IMG/VR virus record: IMGVR_UViG_3300033552_000030
Location: 1-38,302 of that record
Length of the DNA stretch: 38,302 nucleotides
Origin: a virus
Direction: 5' to 3' (one strand)
Shown here: one piece after another, positions 30,998-37,329 of the stretch
Numbering within the stretch: the stretch's first letter is position 1
How the letters are laid out: every line of letters begins with the position of its first letter
The notes under the pieces: generated by a model
Seen by the model: the letters and a program-made list of their open reading frames with translations, nothing else
What the model was told of the DNA's origin: nothing
The model's database searches: none
Program-made: the position numbers and the translations under genes

Positions 30998-31638
30998 ACC
31001 AAAACCGCCTGCTCTTGTTTGGCTCGCTCAGGCTCGAATAACTGGCCTTGGGCGTAGGCTTGCTTTATGCGCTTGCAAGCAATGGCAAAGTATTTAGGCT
31101 CGCGCTCTATGCCTGTGAACTTGCGGCCCATTTGGACGGCTGCTACGCCGGTGGTTCCGCTGCCAGCGAAAGGGTCAAGGATGGTTTGCGCGTCAGGGAA
31201 AAACGAAAGCGTCCACCGCATCACAGCAAGCGGCTTTTGCGTGGGATGCCCGCATCGCTCTGCGTTTGTCGCTGCGATGGTCTGGTCGATCAACCTGGCA
31301 TTCATATCACGGTTTGTCCAGGCTAGCTCTACATCCGCCGCGCTTGGCACACTATCGCGCTTGTACCAAACAAGCCAGCCACGCGAAGGGGGCAAAGGAA
31401 AGTAATTCCCACCCCAAATCACAATATCTTTGCCAGCATCAAGCAGGCGGCTAATGTCTGGAGCCTGTTTATCCCACTGTAATTCTGCTTTGCGCCCCCA
31501 TTTACCGCCGCAATCAAAGATTCCATAAGGCGGGTCAGTAATCACAGCATCAACCTTTGGCAGCGTCGGCAAGATATCCATGCAATCGCCCTGATACAGC
31601 GTAGCGTCGCCTATTTGCACCTTTTGAACATAGCTCAT
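30994..31638 (-). CDS. DNA methyltransferase (N6-adenine or N4-cytosine, beta-type order)
   Basis: The 214-aa product has the catalytic DPPYG motif (residues 35-39) near the N-terminus and the AdoMet-binding DPFAGSGTTG motif (155-164) near the C-terminus, which is the beta-class order. Other conserved parts are GDCMDILPTLP and HPTQKPLAVM. It has no restriction partner nearby, so it is an orphan enzyme that probably protects phage DNA from host nucleases or marks regulatory sites. The target sequence cannot be read from the protein. Confidence 0.92.
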   Translation of the reverse strand: MSYVQKVQIGDATLYQGDCMDILPTLPKVDAVITDPPYGIFDCGGKWGRKAELQWDKQAPDISRLLDAGKDIVIWGGNYFPLPPSRGWLVWYKRDSVPSAADVELAWTNRDMNARLIDQTIAATNAERCGHPTQKPLAVMRWTLSFFPDAQTILDPFAGSGTTGVAAVQMGRKFTGIEREPKYFAIACKRIKQAYAQGQLFEPERAKQEQAVLV

Positions 31639-31802
31639 ACCTTCCTCACCCTCGGCAAAGCCGCCCAGCCCAGCCGCTGCGTATCTTTATTGCGCGTTGT
31701 TTGCAATCTTTTTGATAGCAAACAACCCTTATAAATAGGGCAGATGGCCAGGCAATTGGCACTTAATTTATACAGCTCGATGGTTAGAGTACGCTTACTC
31801 AT
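31635..31802 (-). CDS. Small basic protein, 55 aa
   Basis: I start it at ATG 31802, overlapping the upstream stop (ATGA), and it ends overlapping the methyltransferase start. The product is basic with a Cys-containing stretch (CLAICPIYKGCLLSKR) and a KDTQRLGWAALPRVRKV tail. It is too small to assign; the double overlap supports expression. Confidence 0.55.
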   Translation of the reverse strand: MSKRTLTIELYKLSANCLAICPIYKGCLLSKRLQTTRNKDTQRLGWAALPRVRKV

Positions 31803-31999
31803 GCCGCCACCTGCCTTTTGACTTTGCGCGGAAATTCTGCCCAGCCCTGCCATTGGTCATCCTTGCCGTCCCATATCGTTTCGGTTGCGCAGTCGCCAGG
31901 CCCGAGCACTTGCACCCTTTTGCCGCGTGGGCACGTATCCATCGGCTGGCAATAGACTTCCGTGCTGACTACTACGGTTTGATCTGCGTTTAGCTTCAT
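31799..31999 (-). CDS. Small hypothetical protein, 66 aa
   Basis: The product has a beta-rich core (DQTVVVSTEVYCQPMD, KRVQVLGPGDCATETIWDGKDDQWQGWAEFP). Proteins with this valine/tryptophan pattern, two cysteines and a WxGWAEFP-like ending occur in phage early regions without known role. It is coupled by ATGA at both ends. Confidence 0.65.
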   Translation of the reverse strand: MKLNADQTVVVSTEVYCQPMDTCPRGKRVQVLGPGDCATETIWDGKDDQWQGWAEFPRKVKRQVAA

Positions 32000-32199
32000 G
32001 ACTTCAGCTCTATCAGCTTGTCAAGGTAATGGCGGGCCTTGAGCAGATCCTGCACGCCACCTTTGTCTTTCCAGCGGCTGACGTACTTGATGACGTTACC
32101 CTCAAGGTAGCCAATGTCGTTGCCGACGATGTAGTCCCACGGCTGGATTGCTTTGCCTTTGTAATGGTTGCCTGCAACCTGCTCGTCGTTGGCGCTCAT
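31996..32199 (-). CDS. DUF3310-family protein, 67 aa
   Basis: The sequence HYKGKAIQPWDYIVGN, GYLEGNVIKYVSRWKDKGGVQDLLKARHYLDKLIE fits the DUF3310 family almost completely. The family is widespread in phage early and DNA metabolism regions and its biochemical role is not settled. The gene is coupled to ninG upstream and to the 66-aa gene downstream. Confidence 0.88.
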   Translation of the reverse strand: MSANDEQVAGNHYKGKAIQPWDYIVGNDIGYLEGNVIKYVSRWKDKGGVQDLLKARHYLDKLIELKS

Positions 32200-32810
32200 T
32201 CGATTTCCTTTTGCAGTGCCCGCGTTTTTGCGGCGTGGTAAGTCTTGATATTTTTCAAATCGTCAATCGTGTAATGCCGCGTCGGGTGATGGCCCTCAAG
32301 CCACTCGACCAGATCTACGCCGATTTTTGCAATCAAGCCTTTGCGAAACAGCACCGCATTACCCGACAGGTGCGTATTGCAGGGCGCGCATTGCAGATGC
32401 ACGTTCAGCGGCTCATAGCGCAGTTCTGGCCGTGCGCCTACGCTGAGGTAATGCCCGGCGTGGTTTTGCCCTTGGTGGTGCCGTCCGCACGATATACAGG
32501 CGTTGCCAGCGTCACGGGCACGCACCCATTTGTTAAATTCGGTCTGCGCTTCACGCGCCCATTGCGCACGGCTTTTGAGCGTTTCGCGTTTCACCGCATC
32601 AGCCTTGCGCTCTTTGACTTGCGCGATTTTTTCAGCCTTGCCGTTGACCGACCGGGCAAAGGTCAGCGCACAGAACGGGCTGCACACTTTTGCACCCATG
32701 CGCGCCGGGGTGAAAAGCGTTTTGCACACCTTGCACGTTTTCTGCTTTTCTCTAGCCTGGCGCAGTCTTTTGGACTTTGGTTGAGCCGTTGGTGGTTTGC
32801 GGGTAATCAT
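32196..32810 (-). CDS. ninG: NinG (Rap)-like recombination protein
   Basis: The 204-aa product has the NinG features: a Cys cluster (CKVCKTLFTP, CSPFCA) in the first 60 residues, a basic helical linker (KADAVKRETLKSRAQWAREAQ), and an HNH-like zinc region CISCGRHHQGQNHAGH ... HLQCAPCNTHLSGN. In lambda, NinG/Rap is a structure-specific endonuclease that cuts D-loops and Holliday junctions and boosts Red recombination. It starts in the ATGA overlap with a small frame at 32807-33061. Confidence 0.9.
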   Translation of the reverse strand: MITRKPPTAQPKSKRLRQAREKQKTCKVCKTLFTPARMGAKVCSPFCALTFARSVNGKAEKIAQVKERKADAVKRETLKSRAQWAREAQTEFNKWVRARDAGNACISCGRHHQGQNHAGHYLSVGARPELRYEPLNVHLQCAPCNTHLSGNAVLFRKGLIAKIGVDLVEWLEGHHPTRHYTIDDLKNIKTYHAAKTRALQKEIE

Positions 32811-32847
32811 GATGCTATGCTTTCAATAGCTACTTGAGTCCGCTGTA

Positions 32848-33054
32848 CTAGCGCTGGCGGTTGTTTTGGCTCGCAAACCACACCGCGCGCGCCTTGCTTT
32901 GCGCCTCCGGTAGCGGCTGGTGCTTTTCGCAGTGATGCGGTGATGGCAGGTACTCCCAGCGCGGGCCGTGGGCGCACGGTGCAAGGCCGTGTCGCGCCAT
33001 GCTTGATGTTTTGAGTTGCCAATGGCTGCAACTCATGCAATTTAGATCGTGCAT
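32848..33054 (-). pseudogene. Zinc-ribbon-type protein, 3' part split off by an HNH gene insertion
   Basis: The sequence MHDLNCMSCSHWQLK ... CAHGPRWEY ... HHCEKHQP has a CxxC ... C ... C/H pattern of a small zinc-binding phage protein and is therefore considered the real frame here. In frame upstream, codons Glu-Ala-Thr-Cys-Arg precede Met33054, and the same Gln-Glu-Ala-Thr coding sequence ends the fragment starting at 33587. The HNH gene between them therefore appears to have cut one gene in two. The fragment may still be translated from ATG 33054 or by read-in. The overlapping frame 32807-33061 has GGAGG and an ATGA link to ninG but low-complexity sequence. Confidence 0.6.
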
Positions 33055-33542
33055 CCTGCATGTAGCCTCCGTTTTGCGTTTACGTATGCTTCGTGCGCTT
33101 GATTGGCAGTTTCAAATGCACCTAATGCGGTACGAATACCGTTTGTTTTGATATAGGCGCGATAAAGCCGCTCAGTGCCTTTTGGAGATGTGACTCCCAA
33201 CAACCCAGACATATTGTTTAGACGCGCCTTTTTTACATTTTGCGAATTTGTGATTCGTGGCACATCTCTCAAATTTGAGATTCGGTTGTCAGAGCAAATA
33301 CCATTTATGTGGTCAATCACACCGTTCGGCCAATCGCCATACACGTAAAACCAGGCCAAGCGATGCAACCTGTAAAAAGCACCATTCAACTTAATTCTTA
33401 AGTACCCAGCGCCATCACAAGTACCAAGTACACGGCCAATAATTGCTCTTGAATGCCACGGCACAGATGCCGTCGTAAACAGGCCAGAATCTGGTTCATA
33501 AGCCACAAGGCTTTTTAGCTTTTCATGCGTTAGTTCATTCAC
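33042..33542 (-). CDS. HNH endonuclease with AP2-type DNA-binding domain, inserted in another gene
   Basis: Started at GTG 33542, with AGGAGG 5 bases upstream, the product is 166 aa. The HNH motif is VIDHINGICSDNRISNLRDV (about residues 73-92) and the C-terminal part is an AP2-like domain (GLLGVTSPKG ... LGAFETANQAHEAYVNAKRR). These mark free-standing mobile endonucleases. The gene is bordered by a 9-bp direct repeat GGAGGCTAC (33544-33552 and 33062-33070 as reverse complement) and separates two halves of a small gene. It may also start at 33587 as a fusion with the gene fragment's N-terminus. Confidence 0.85.
   Translation of the reverse strand: MNELTHEKLKSLVAYEPDSGLFTTASVPWHSRAIIGRVLGTCDGAGYLRIKLNGAFYRLHRLAWFYVYGDWPNGVIDHINGICSDNRISNLRDVPRITNSQNVKKARLNNMSGLLGVTSPKGTERLYRAYIKTNGIRTALGAFETANQAHEAYVNAKRRLHAGCTI
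33062..33070. repeat. 9-bp direct repeat, right of the HNH cassette (partner 33544-33552)
   Basis: GTAGCCTCC occurs at 33062-33070 and 33544-33552, 482 bp apart, one copy at each end of the HNH endonuclease gene. On the coding strand it is GGAGGCTAC, which also contains a ribosome-binding sequence. Joining the two copies restores one open frame. Confidence 0.75.
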
Positions 33543-33587
33543 AGTAGCCTCCTGTAATTGTTTGGGCAGGTTTGGCAGCTCATTCAT
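33543..33587 (-). pseudogene. 5' fragment of the gene interrupted by the HNH cassette
   Basis: Reading from ATG 33587 (ATGA overlap with the upstream gene), the codons give MNELPNLPKQLQEAT and then run into the HNH gene. The same Glu-Ala-Thr codons reappear at the far side of the insert, where they continue into the zinc-ribbon sequence. The fragment is the former N-terminus of that protein, or now an N-terminal extension of the endonuclease. Confidence 0.55.
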
Positions 33588-33799
33588 GCAGCCTCCCAAT
33601 ACCCAGCCCGGTTGCCCCGTCCGGAATACCTGACGTGCACAAGGGCCAAACTGCGCGCTTCTAGCCACACCAGGGCCGCGTAAACGTCAATCCTTGCCAT
33701 ACCTATTTCGCGCGATATCTGGGACGCTGTGACTGCACCGTGCGCCAGAAAATCCTTGATGCATTGGGCGTGTTCGGACATTGGCTCGGTGTTGCTCAT
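33584..33799 (-). CDS. Small winged-helix DNA-binding protein, 71 aa
   Basis: The product is a compact winged HTH: helix 1 MSEHAQCIKDFLAHG, helix-turn-helix AVTASQISREIGMARIDVYAALVWLEARSL, and a wing ALVHVRYSGRGNRAGYW. It overlaps the P-like gene stop (ATGA) and the split gene start. It may regulate the early genes, or assist replication given its neighbours. Confidence 0.7.
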   Translation of the reverse strand: MSNTEPMSEHAQCIKDFLAHGAVTASQISREIGMARIDVYAALVWLEARSLALVHVRYSGRGNRAGYWEAA

Positions 33800-34353
33800 G
33801 CTGCAACCCCGGCATACATGCGCTCAAGCCGCATCAACTCTTTGGCCTCGTCACCGCCAGCACAGCCCACCGCGTCCGCAATAGCGGCCCACAGCAACGG
33901 CAGGCCAGTAACCGGCACCGGTGCAACCGCTTCAGCCTTGATCCTGGCACTTGCTGCGCGGGCTTCATCGGCATGGCGCTTGCGGGCCTCTTGGCTCATG
34001 GCCACGGGCGGCAGCGCGGGCCTGTACGCTTCACGCGGTGCACAGGCACGGCAGAAGTCCATAAACTCGGGTAGGCTTGGCGGGAATTCTGGTTTATCGC
34101 GCTTGCATCGGTCTAATGCGTCAATCACGACTGACTCGGAAAAGCCGCGCAGGTCATAAGCCCACACCTTGCGAGCGCTGGCAACGCCCATGTCCCGCCC
34201 TTTGTCGTCCAGCACGCCGGTGGCGAACTTAGACAAAAACAGGTTGCCATACGCGCCGTGCAGCACTTTAAAAACATTGTTTGCCGTGCCTTCAATAGCG
34301 GCGGCGGGCGGGCGGGTGAATTGTTCGGCAGTCAGGTTGATAGATGTCAGCAT
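33796..34353 (-). CDS. P-like replication protein (helicase loader), 185 aa
   Basis: The N-terminal half follows the lambda-P-type pattern: FKVLHGAYGNLFLSKFATGV, then VWAYDLRGFSESVVIDALDRCKRDKPEFPPSLPEFMDFCRAC. In lambda P, this part recruits host DnaB helicase to the origin. The C-terminal half is Ala/Arg-rich and helical. The gene follows the O-like initiator directly, sharing its stop/start overlap (stop 34355-34353), the same order as lambda O and P. Confidence 0.8.
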   Translation of the reverse strand: MLTSINLTAEQFTRPPAAAIEGTANNVFKVLHGAYGNLFLSKFATGVLDDKGRDMGVASARKVWAYDLRGFSESVVIDALDRCKRDKPEFPPSLPEFMDFCRACAPREAYRPALPPVAMSQEARKRHADEARAASARIKAEAVAPVPVTGLPLLWAAIADAVGCAGGDEAKELMRLERMYAGVAA

Positions 34354-35123
34354 TATTCGATCTCCGAGTCAAAAATAGCGGCGGCGGCGCCGGCGAATTT
34401 GTGGGTGTTGCGGGCTTGAACGGGCGAGTCCCTGCTCGCGTACCAATCGGCTTTAAACCCCTGCCAGCCGCGTTCACAGCAGGTTTTCAAAGCGTCCTCA
34501 AGGCTCACACCCGCTTTTTCCGCTTCGCGCTGTATGCCCGCCAATGCGGTGTTGGTCATCGGGGATTTTTTGGCGCGACGGATTTTTAGAAAATCTTCCC
34601 AAACCACATCACACACGCCGAAAGGCGCAACGCGGCACGCGGTGTCCTTCTTTGTCAGGGTTTCAGGAATCAGTGAATCAGGAATCAAGGAATCAGGAGT
34701 CAGCCCGATTGCCATAGTTGCCGCATCTGGTTTGCACAGTGTTTGCACAGTGTTTGCACAGTGCTTTGTTGTTGCTGGTTCCGCATCAGCAACATGCCCG
34801 TTCTGATCTGGCAGGATGCTCGCCTTTTCGTCGCGGTGCGGGTTCTGGTGTTTAGTAAAGTTCACAACCTGCAAGTACCGTGCGCCGTTGATGGTGTAGC
34901 GGGTAATCATTCCGGTTGCGGCTAACTGCTCCAGCAATGCATCGCAGTCCACGGTGTCAGCAGGAAACACATCCATCTTGATCTGCTTGGGTCGATCCTC
35001 TAGGCGTCCTGCACGGTCAGCCAGTGTCCAGAGCCCAATGAACAGCAAACGCGCCTCCATTGGTAACTCGACAAGATCGGCATTACGGAAAAAACCGGGC
35101 TTAATATTGCGTGCGCGTGCCAT
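34353..35123 (-). CDS. O-like replication initiator with internal iterons, 256 aa
   Basis: The N-terminal domain (ARNIKPGFFRNADLVELPMEARLLFIGLWTLADRAGRLEDRP, residues 4-44) is the winged-helix start shared by many phage replication initiators. It continues to NFTKHQNPHRDEKAS. A low-complexity middle holds the iteron-coded sequence (PDSLIPDSLIPET, NTVQTLCKPD). The C-terminal part (VWEDFLKIRRAKKSPMTNTAL, then ALKTCCERGWQGFKADW) is a DnaD/DnaB-interaction type domain. The helicase loader follows directly. Replication presumably starts in the iteron block inside the gene, as in lambda O. Confidence 0.85.
   Translation of the reverse strand: MARARNIKPGFFRNADLVELPMEARLLFIGLWTLADRAGRLEDRPKQIKMDVFPADTVDCDALLEQLAATGMITRYTINGARYLQVVNFTKHQNPHRDEKASILPDQNGHVADAEPATTKHCANTVQTLCKPDAATMAIGLTPDSLIPDSLIPETLTKKDTACRVAPFGVCDVVWEDFLKIRRAKKSPMTNTALAGIQREAEKAGVSLEDALKTCCERGWQGFKADWYASRDSPVQARNTHKFAGAAAAIFDSEIE
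34664..34763. repeat. Iteron block inside the O-like gene, candidate replication origin
   Basis: Three perfect tandem copies of TTTGCACAGTG occupy 34731-34763 (11 bp each). About 35 bp away, 34664-34702 carries five imperfect copies of a GGAATCA element (GGAATCA, GTGAATCA, GGAATCA, AGGAATCA, GGAGTCA). Two iteron families inside the initiator gene is the lambda-origin arrangement. The initiator would bind one or both. Confidence 0.7.
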
Positions 35124-35399
35124 TTACAGCGCCACCCAAACCCGGCAACCACCCCGAACGGCTTCAGACTTCACAATCCCGCCTGCTTCGCTAATACGGC
35201 GCTGGACGGTGTAATAGTCCATCTTCAAGCCGTCAGCAATCTCACGCGCGGTAAGACCCGCAGGCGTTGATTTGACGGCCTTGCTGATAGCTGCACGGTC
35301 TTTGTCAGCCTTGCAGCTGGCCGCGTGGTGCGCAGCTTCGCGGCTGGTGTCCGGGTCGGTGTTGCGCGACCGGGTGTGCGTAAATGTGAGGTTTTGCAT
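35124..35399 (-). CDS. Small winged-HTH protein, 91 aa
   Basis: The N-terminal segment HTRSRNTDPDTSREAAHHAAS is shared with many phage early proteins. The C-terminal half is a winged HTH (GLTAREIADGLKMDYYTVQRRISEAGGIVKSEAVRGGCRVW). It is placed just before the O-like gene. AGGAAAA is its ribosome site. A role in regulating the early operon or in replication set-up is likely but not shown. Confidence 0.8.
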   Translation of the reverse strand: MQNLTFTHTRSRNTDPDTSREAAHHAASCKADKDRAAISKAVKSTPAGLTAREIADGLKMDYYTVQRRISEAGGIVKSEAVRGGCRVWVAL

Positions 35400-35433
35400 G
35401 TTGTTGTTTTCCTACCGTGGGTAAGCCGTTGGC

Positions 35434-35676
35434 CTACACCGTTTGTGGACGTAAAAAAGCGCTGTTAAGCGTGATTTGCGGTCCCATAGGCAGCGACTTA
35501 ACGAGCCGGTTGTCGTTGGCACCAGGGCGCGGGCTAGACATTGGCTTTTGAACAAGTGGCGCCCGTTGACTAGAGGTTGTGAAAGTGGCAGGCGGCGTAA
35601 GGTTCGTAGGCTTTGCTGCTGCGTAAGCGCGCTGCGCTGCGGCTTCGGTAGCTTGTATTTCGCGGGCGCTGCTCAT
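35434..35676 (-). CDS. Hypothetical protein, 80 aa
   Basis: The product is polar and Ala/Thr/Ser/Pro-rich, with a helical start (REIQATEAAAQRAYAAAK) and an otherwise unstructured remainder (SSPRPGANDNRLVKSLPMGPQ). It overlaps the upstream CII-like gene stop (ATGA). No function can be given. Confidence 0.6.
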   Translation of the reverse strand: MSSAREIQATEAAAQRAYAAAKPTNLTPPATFTTSSQRAPLVQKPMSSPRPGANDNRLVKSLPMGPQITLNSAFLRPQTV

Positions 35677-36026
35677 GCCAAACCTGCCTGTTTCATCAGT
35701 GCTGCGATTTGCTTCATCGCCTCTAACTTCACTTGGTCAGCGTCTACGTCCTTGCGGCCTAAAAACTTTTCAACTAGGTAATAGATTGGCGTGAAGTCCT
35801 TGCTTTTGGCGATATAGAGCTCAAGGTCGTCAACGCCGAATTTGCGCTGACTGTCTTCGCTGAGCTGGTTGCTCAAGTTGCCGGGCGATTCATTCAGATC
35901 GATAGCGCAGGTGCTAAGACCGCGCCGATAGATGCCTGCGCCGATGCAGTCACGCAGGTTGCGGTGACGCTCCACAAGGCCGGGCTCAAAGTCCAGCGTC
36001 AATTGATTTTTTCCAGTGACAAGCAT
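35673..36026 (-). CDS. CII-like phage regulator, 117 aa
   Basis: The middle and C-terminus (LRDCIGAGIYRRGLSTCAIDLNESPGNLSNQLSEDSQRKFGVDDLELYIAKSKDFTPIYYLVEKFL) match the CP76/CII-type phage regulators: HTH with SPGNLSNQLS recognition helix and the TPIYYLVEKFL end. It is the first well-defined gene after cro on the leftward transcript, the cII position. Start ATG 36026 with AAAGGA 7 bases upstream. Direct repeats at its own promoter-proximal end (36014-36057) may be its or a partner's binding site. Confidence 0.7.
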   Translation of the reverse strand: MLVTGKNQLTLDFEPGLVERHRNLRDCIGAGIYRRGLSTCAIDLNESPGNLSNQLSEDSQRKFGVDDLELYIAKSKDFTPIYYLVEKFLGRKDVDADQVKLEAMKQIAALMKQAGLA

Positions 36027-36057
36027 TGATAAATCCTTTTGTCAGTGTTTGTCACTG
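36014..36057. promoter_or_regulatory. Three TTGTCACTG-type sites around the CII-like start codon
   Basis: TTTGTCAGTG (36038-36047) and TTTGTCACTG (36048-36057) are tandem, one helical turn apart. A third copy in reverse, CAGTGACAAG, lies at 36014-36023 inside the first codons of the CII-like gene. The two tandem units also form the inverted repeat TCAGTG/CACTGA. Spacing of one turn suggests protein binding on one DNA face. Confidence 0.45.
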
Positions 36058-36207
36058 ATAGGTAAAAAAATAGACAACATGCGAAACACAAACACTTTTA
36101 TCCACGCCGCCGAAGCCGCACTCACCGGCTTTCACCCGCGAATTGCCAGCGATCAGGCGCTTGTTGAGCAACTGATCTGCGCTGGTATTGGCTGGGGTGA
36201 GGTGCAT
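36052..36207 (-). CDS. Possible 51-aa protein between cro and the CII-like gene
   Basis: On the minus strand, ATG 36207 opens a frame ending with TGA 36054-36052. The product (TPANTSADQLLNKRLIAGNSR, then GECGFGGVDKSVCVSHVV) has reasonable codon choice and lies in the transcribed direction. No ribosome site is evident. A frame on the opposite strand over the same stretch is also open, so confidence is low. Confidence 0.35.
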   Translation of the reverse strand: MHLTPANTSADQLLNKRLIAGNSRVKAGECGFGGVDKSVCVSHVVYFFTYQ

Positions 36208-36219
36208 GGGGTGGATGAC

Positions 36220-36522
36220 TTAGGCGGTGCGCTGGTCGTTGCCTGTGCGCCTATCCGGGTCGGTGCGGCGTTGGCTGGCTCGGCGTGTGCTAACGGTGCG
36301 TTTGTCGGCGGCACTGGCGGCCAGCTCGGGCCAAATGGCCTGCCAGTCGTCGGGCAACAAGTCCTGCAGCGTTACTTCTGGGTCAATACTGTTCCAGCGC
36401 CGCGCAAACTTGGGGCTGGGCACCTTGAGACCCTTGATGATTTGGTAGAGGTATTGCTCGTTGCAATCCAAGAGCGCGGCCACTTCGTAGCGACGTTCTG
36501 GTGTGTAATTTGGAAGTGCCAT
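36220..36522 (-). CDS. cro: Cro-like HTH repressor, probably leaderless
   Basis: The N-terminal 60 residues form a Cro/YdaS-type HTH (YTPERRYEVAALLDCNEQYLYQIIKGLKVPSPKF). The C-terminal tail is basic and disordered (RRASQRRTDPDRR). It is transcribed away from the CI-type gene. I choose ATG 36522: the promoter -10 element ends 7 bases before it, so the mRNA probably starts at or next to the ATG, and no ribosome site is seen. A longer start at 36540 would place the start codon inside the -10 area. Confidence 0.8.
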   Translation of the reverse strand: MALPNYTPERRYEVAALLDCNEQYLYQIIKGLKVPSPKFARRWNSIDPEVTLQDLLPDDWQAIWPELAASAADKRTVSTRRASQRRTDPDRRTGNDQRTA

Positions 36523-36525
36523 ATC

Positions 36526-36572
36526 AAATATTCTAACCATCGGCTAGCTTTATGCAAGCTCTCAGCTAGAAA
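36526..36572 (-). promoter_or_regulatory. PR-type promoter and operator of cro
   Basis: On the minus strand TTGCAT (36557-36552) and TAGAAT (36535-36530) are 16 bp apart. The elements CTAGCT (36569-36564) and CTAGCC (36547-36542) lie 22 bp apart around the -35, and AGCT-GAG-AGCT forms a palindrome just before it. The same arrangement recurs at 37647-37693. Repressor binding here would block cro and the leftward early operon; a weak cI promoter could lie on the other strand. Confidence 0.75.
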
Positions 36573-36601
36573 TATTATTATTGGTCTGGTGCAATAACTC
36601 T

Positions 36602-37288
36602 ATGGCTGCAGAAGAAAACAGGCTCGCAAATTTTCGGAGCATAGTGGACAAAGAGGCGCAGGAAGCCGGGGGGAAACTGCGGCTTGGTTACCGCGCGGTC
36701 GCAGCGACGACAGGCCTGAACGAGGAATACGTCTACCAGCTCTACAAAGGCAGAAAGACCAACATTAGCAGCGCGGCGGCAAAAACGATTGCCCGTGCTT
36801 ATTCGAACGGCAGGCCATCTGGTTGGTTTGATGGGCTGATGAATGCGACTGATGTTTTGGTCGCTGATGTGACCCTTCACCAATACAACACCGGCGGCAG
36901 CATGGGTAACGGCTTAAAGTTAGTAGATCAGCCAGGCACGATCAAAAGCTGGAATGTCGATAAAGAGTGGATTCGCATGAATGTGAAGCATCACACTAGT
37001 GACGAGAATTTATGCATCGTCACAGGCTTTGGCGATTCCATGCTGGGCATGTACAACCCTGGCGATCCGCTACTTGTCGATAAAGGCGTCACATCCTGCG
37101 AATACGATGGCGTGTACTTTTTCCGGGTTGGTGATGAAGGATTTATCAAACGCCTGCAACGCATACCGGGCGAAGGGCTTTTAGTGATCAGTGAAAACCC
37201 GCGATATAGAGACTGGACCATCAAGCAAGGTGCAGACTTTGCCGTGTTGGCCAAGGTCTTGAAGGTGTGGGAAAGCAAGCAGTTTTAA
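36602..37288 (+). CDS. cI: CI-like repressor with S24 autocleavage domain
   Basis: From ATG 36602 the product is 228 aa. Residues 25-65 form an HTH (GYRAVAATTGLNEEYVYQLYKGRKTNISS). The C-terminal half is an S24 peptidase: the nucleophile Ser146 in TGFGDSMLGM, then NPGDPLLVDKG, and Lys183 in GFIKRLQR. This is the arrangement of lambda CI and LexA, so SOS-induced self-cleavage is likely. No clear Ala-Gly cleavage pair is visible in the linker. It is divergent from cro over a shared operator. A TTG start at 36581 adds seven residues and is less likely. Confidence 0.92.
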   Translation: MAAEENRLANFRSIVDKEAQEAGGKLRLGYRAVAATTGLNEEYVYQLYKGRKTNISSAAAKTIARAYSNGRPSGWFDGLMNATDVLVADVTLHQYNTGGSMGNGLKLVDQPGTIKSWNVDKEWIRMNVKHHTSDENLCIVTGFGDSMLGMYNPGDPLLVDKGVTSCEYDGVYFFRVGDEGFIKRLQRIPGEGLLVISENPRYRDWTIKQGADFAVLAKVLKVWESKQF

Positions 37289-37329
37289 CCGCGCCCACGC
37301 GTCCCGTGGGAATAAAGAGGGGGATCAAG

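Noticed and set aside
32807-33061. 84-aa minus-strand frame with GGAGG site and ATGA link to ninG
   Set aside because: The translation is low complexity (Ala/Pro/Thr/Arg), while the overlapping frame 32848-33054 has the Cys/His pattern of a zinc ribbon and continues a split gene. The ATGA link keeps it possible, so it is noted in that entry.
33042-33587. Group I intron or intein explanation for the HNH gene
   Set aside because: The insert between the 9-bp repeats is 482 bp and nearly all HNH coding sequence, leaving no room for an intron core; the HNH frame has its own start and stop and no intein splice residues.
36016-36597. Long plus-strand open frame opposite cro and its downstream gap
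   Set aside because: It is antisense to the well-supported Cro HTH, crosses the promoter-operator, and its sequence lacks domain features; only the short part over 36052-36207 remains undecided.
37294-37310. Hairpin CCCAC/GTGGG after cI as a terminator
   Set aside because: The stem is 5 bp and is followed by AATAAAGAGG rather than a T run; it also sits just before the ribosome site of the secreted-protein gene.
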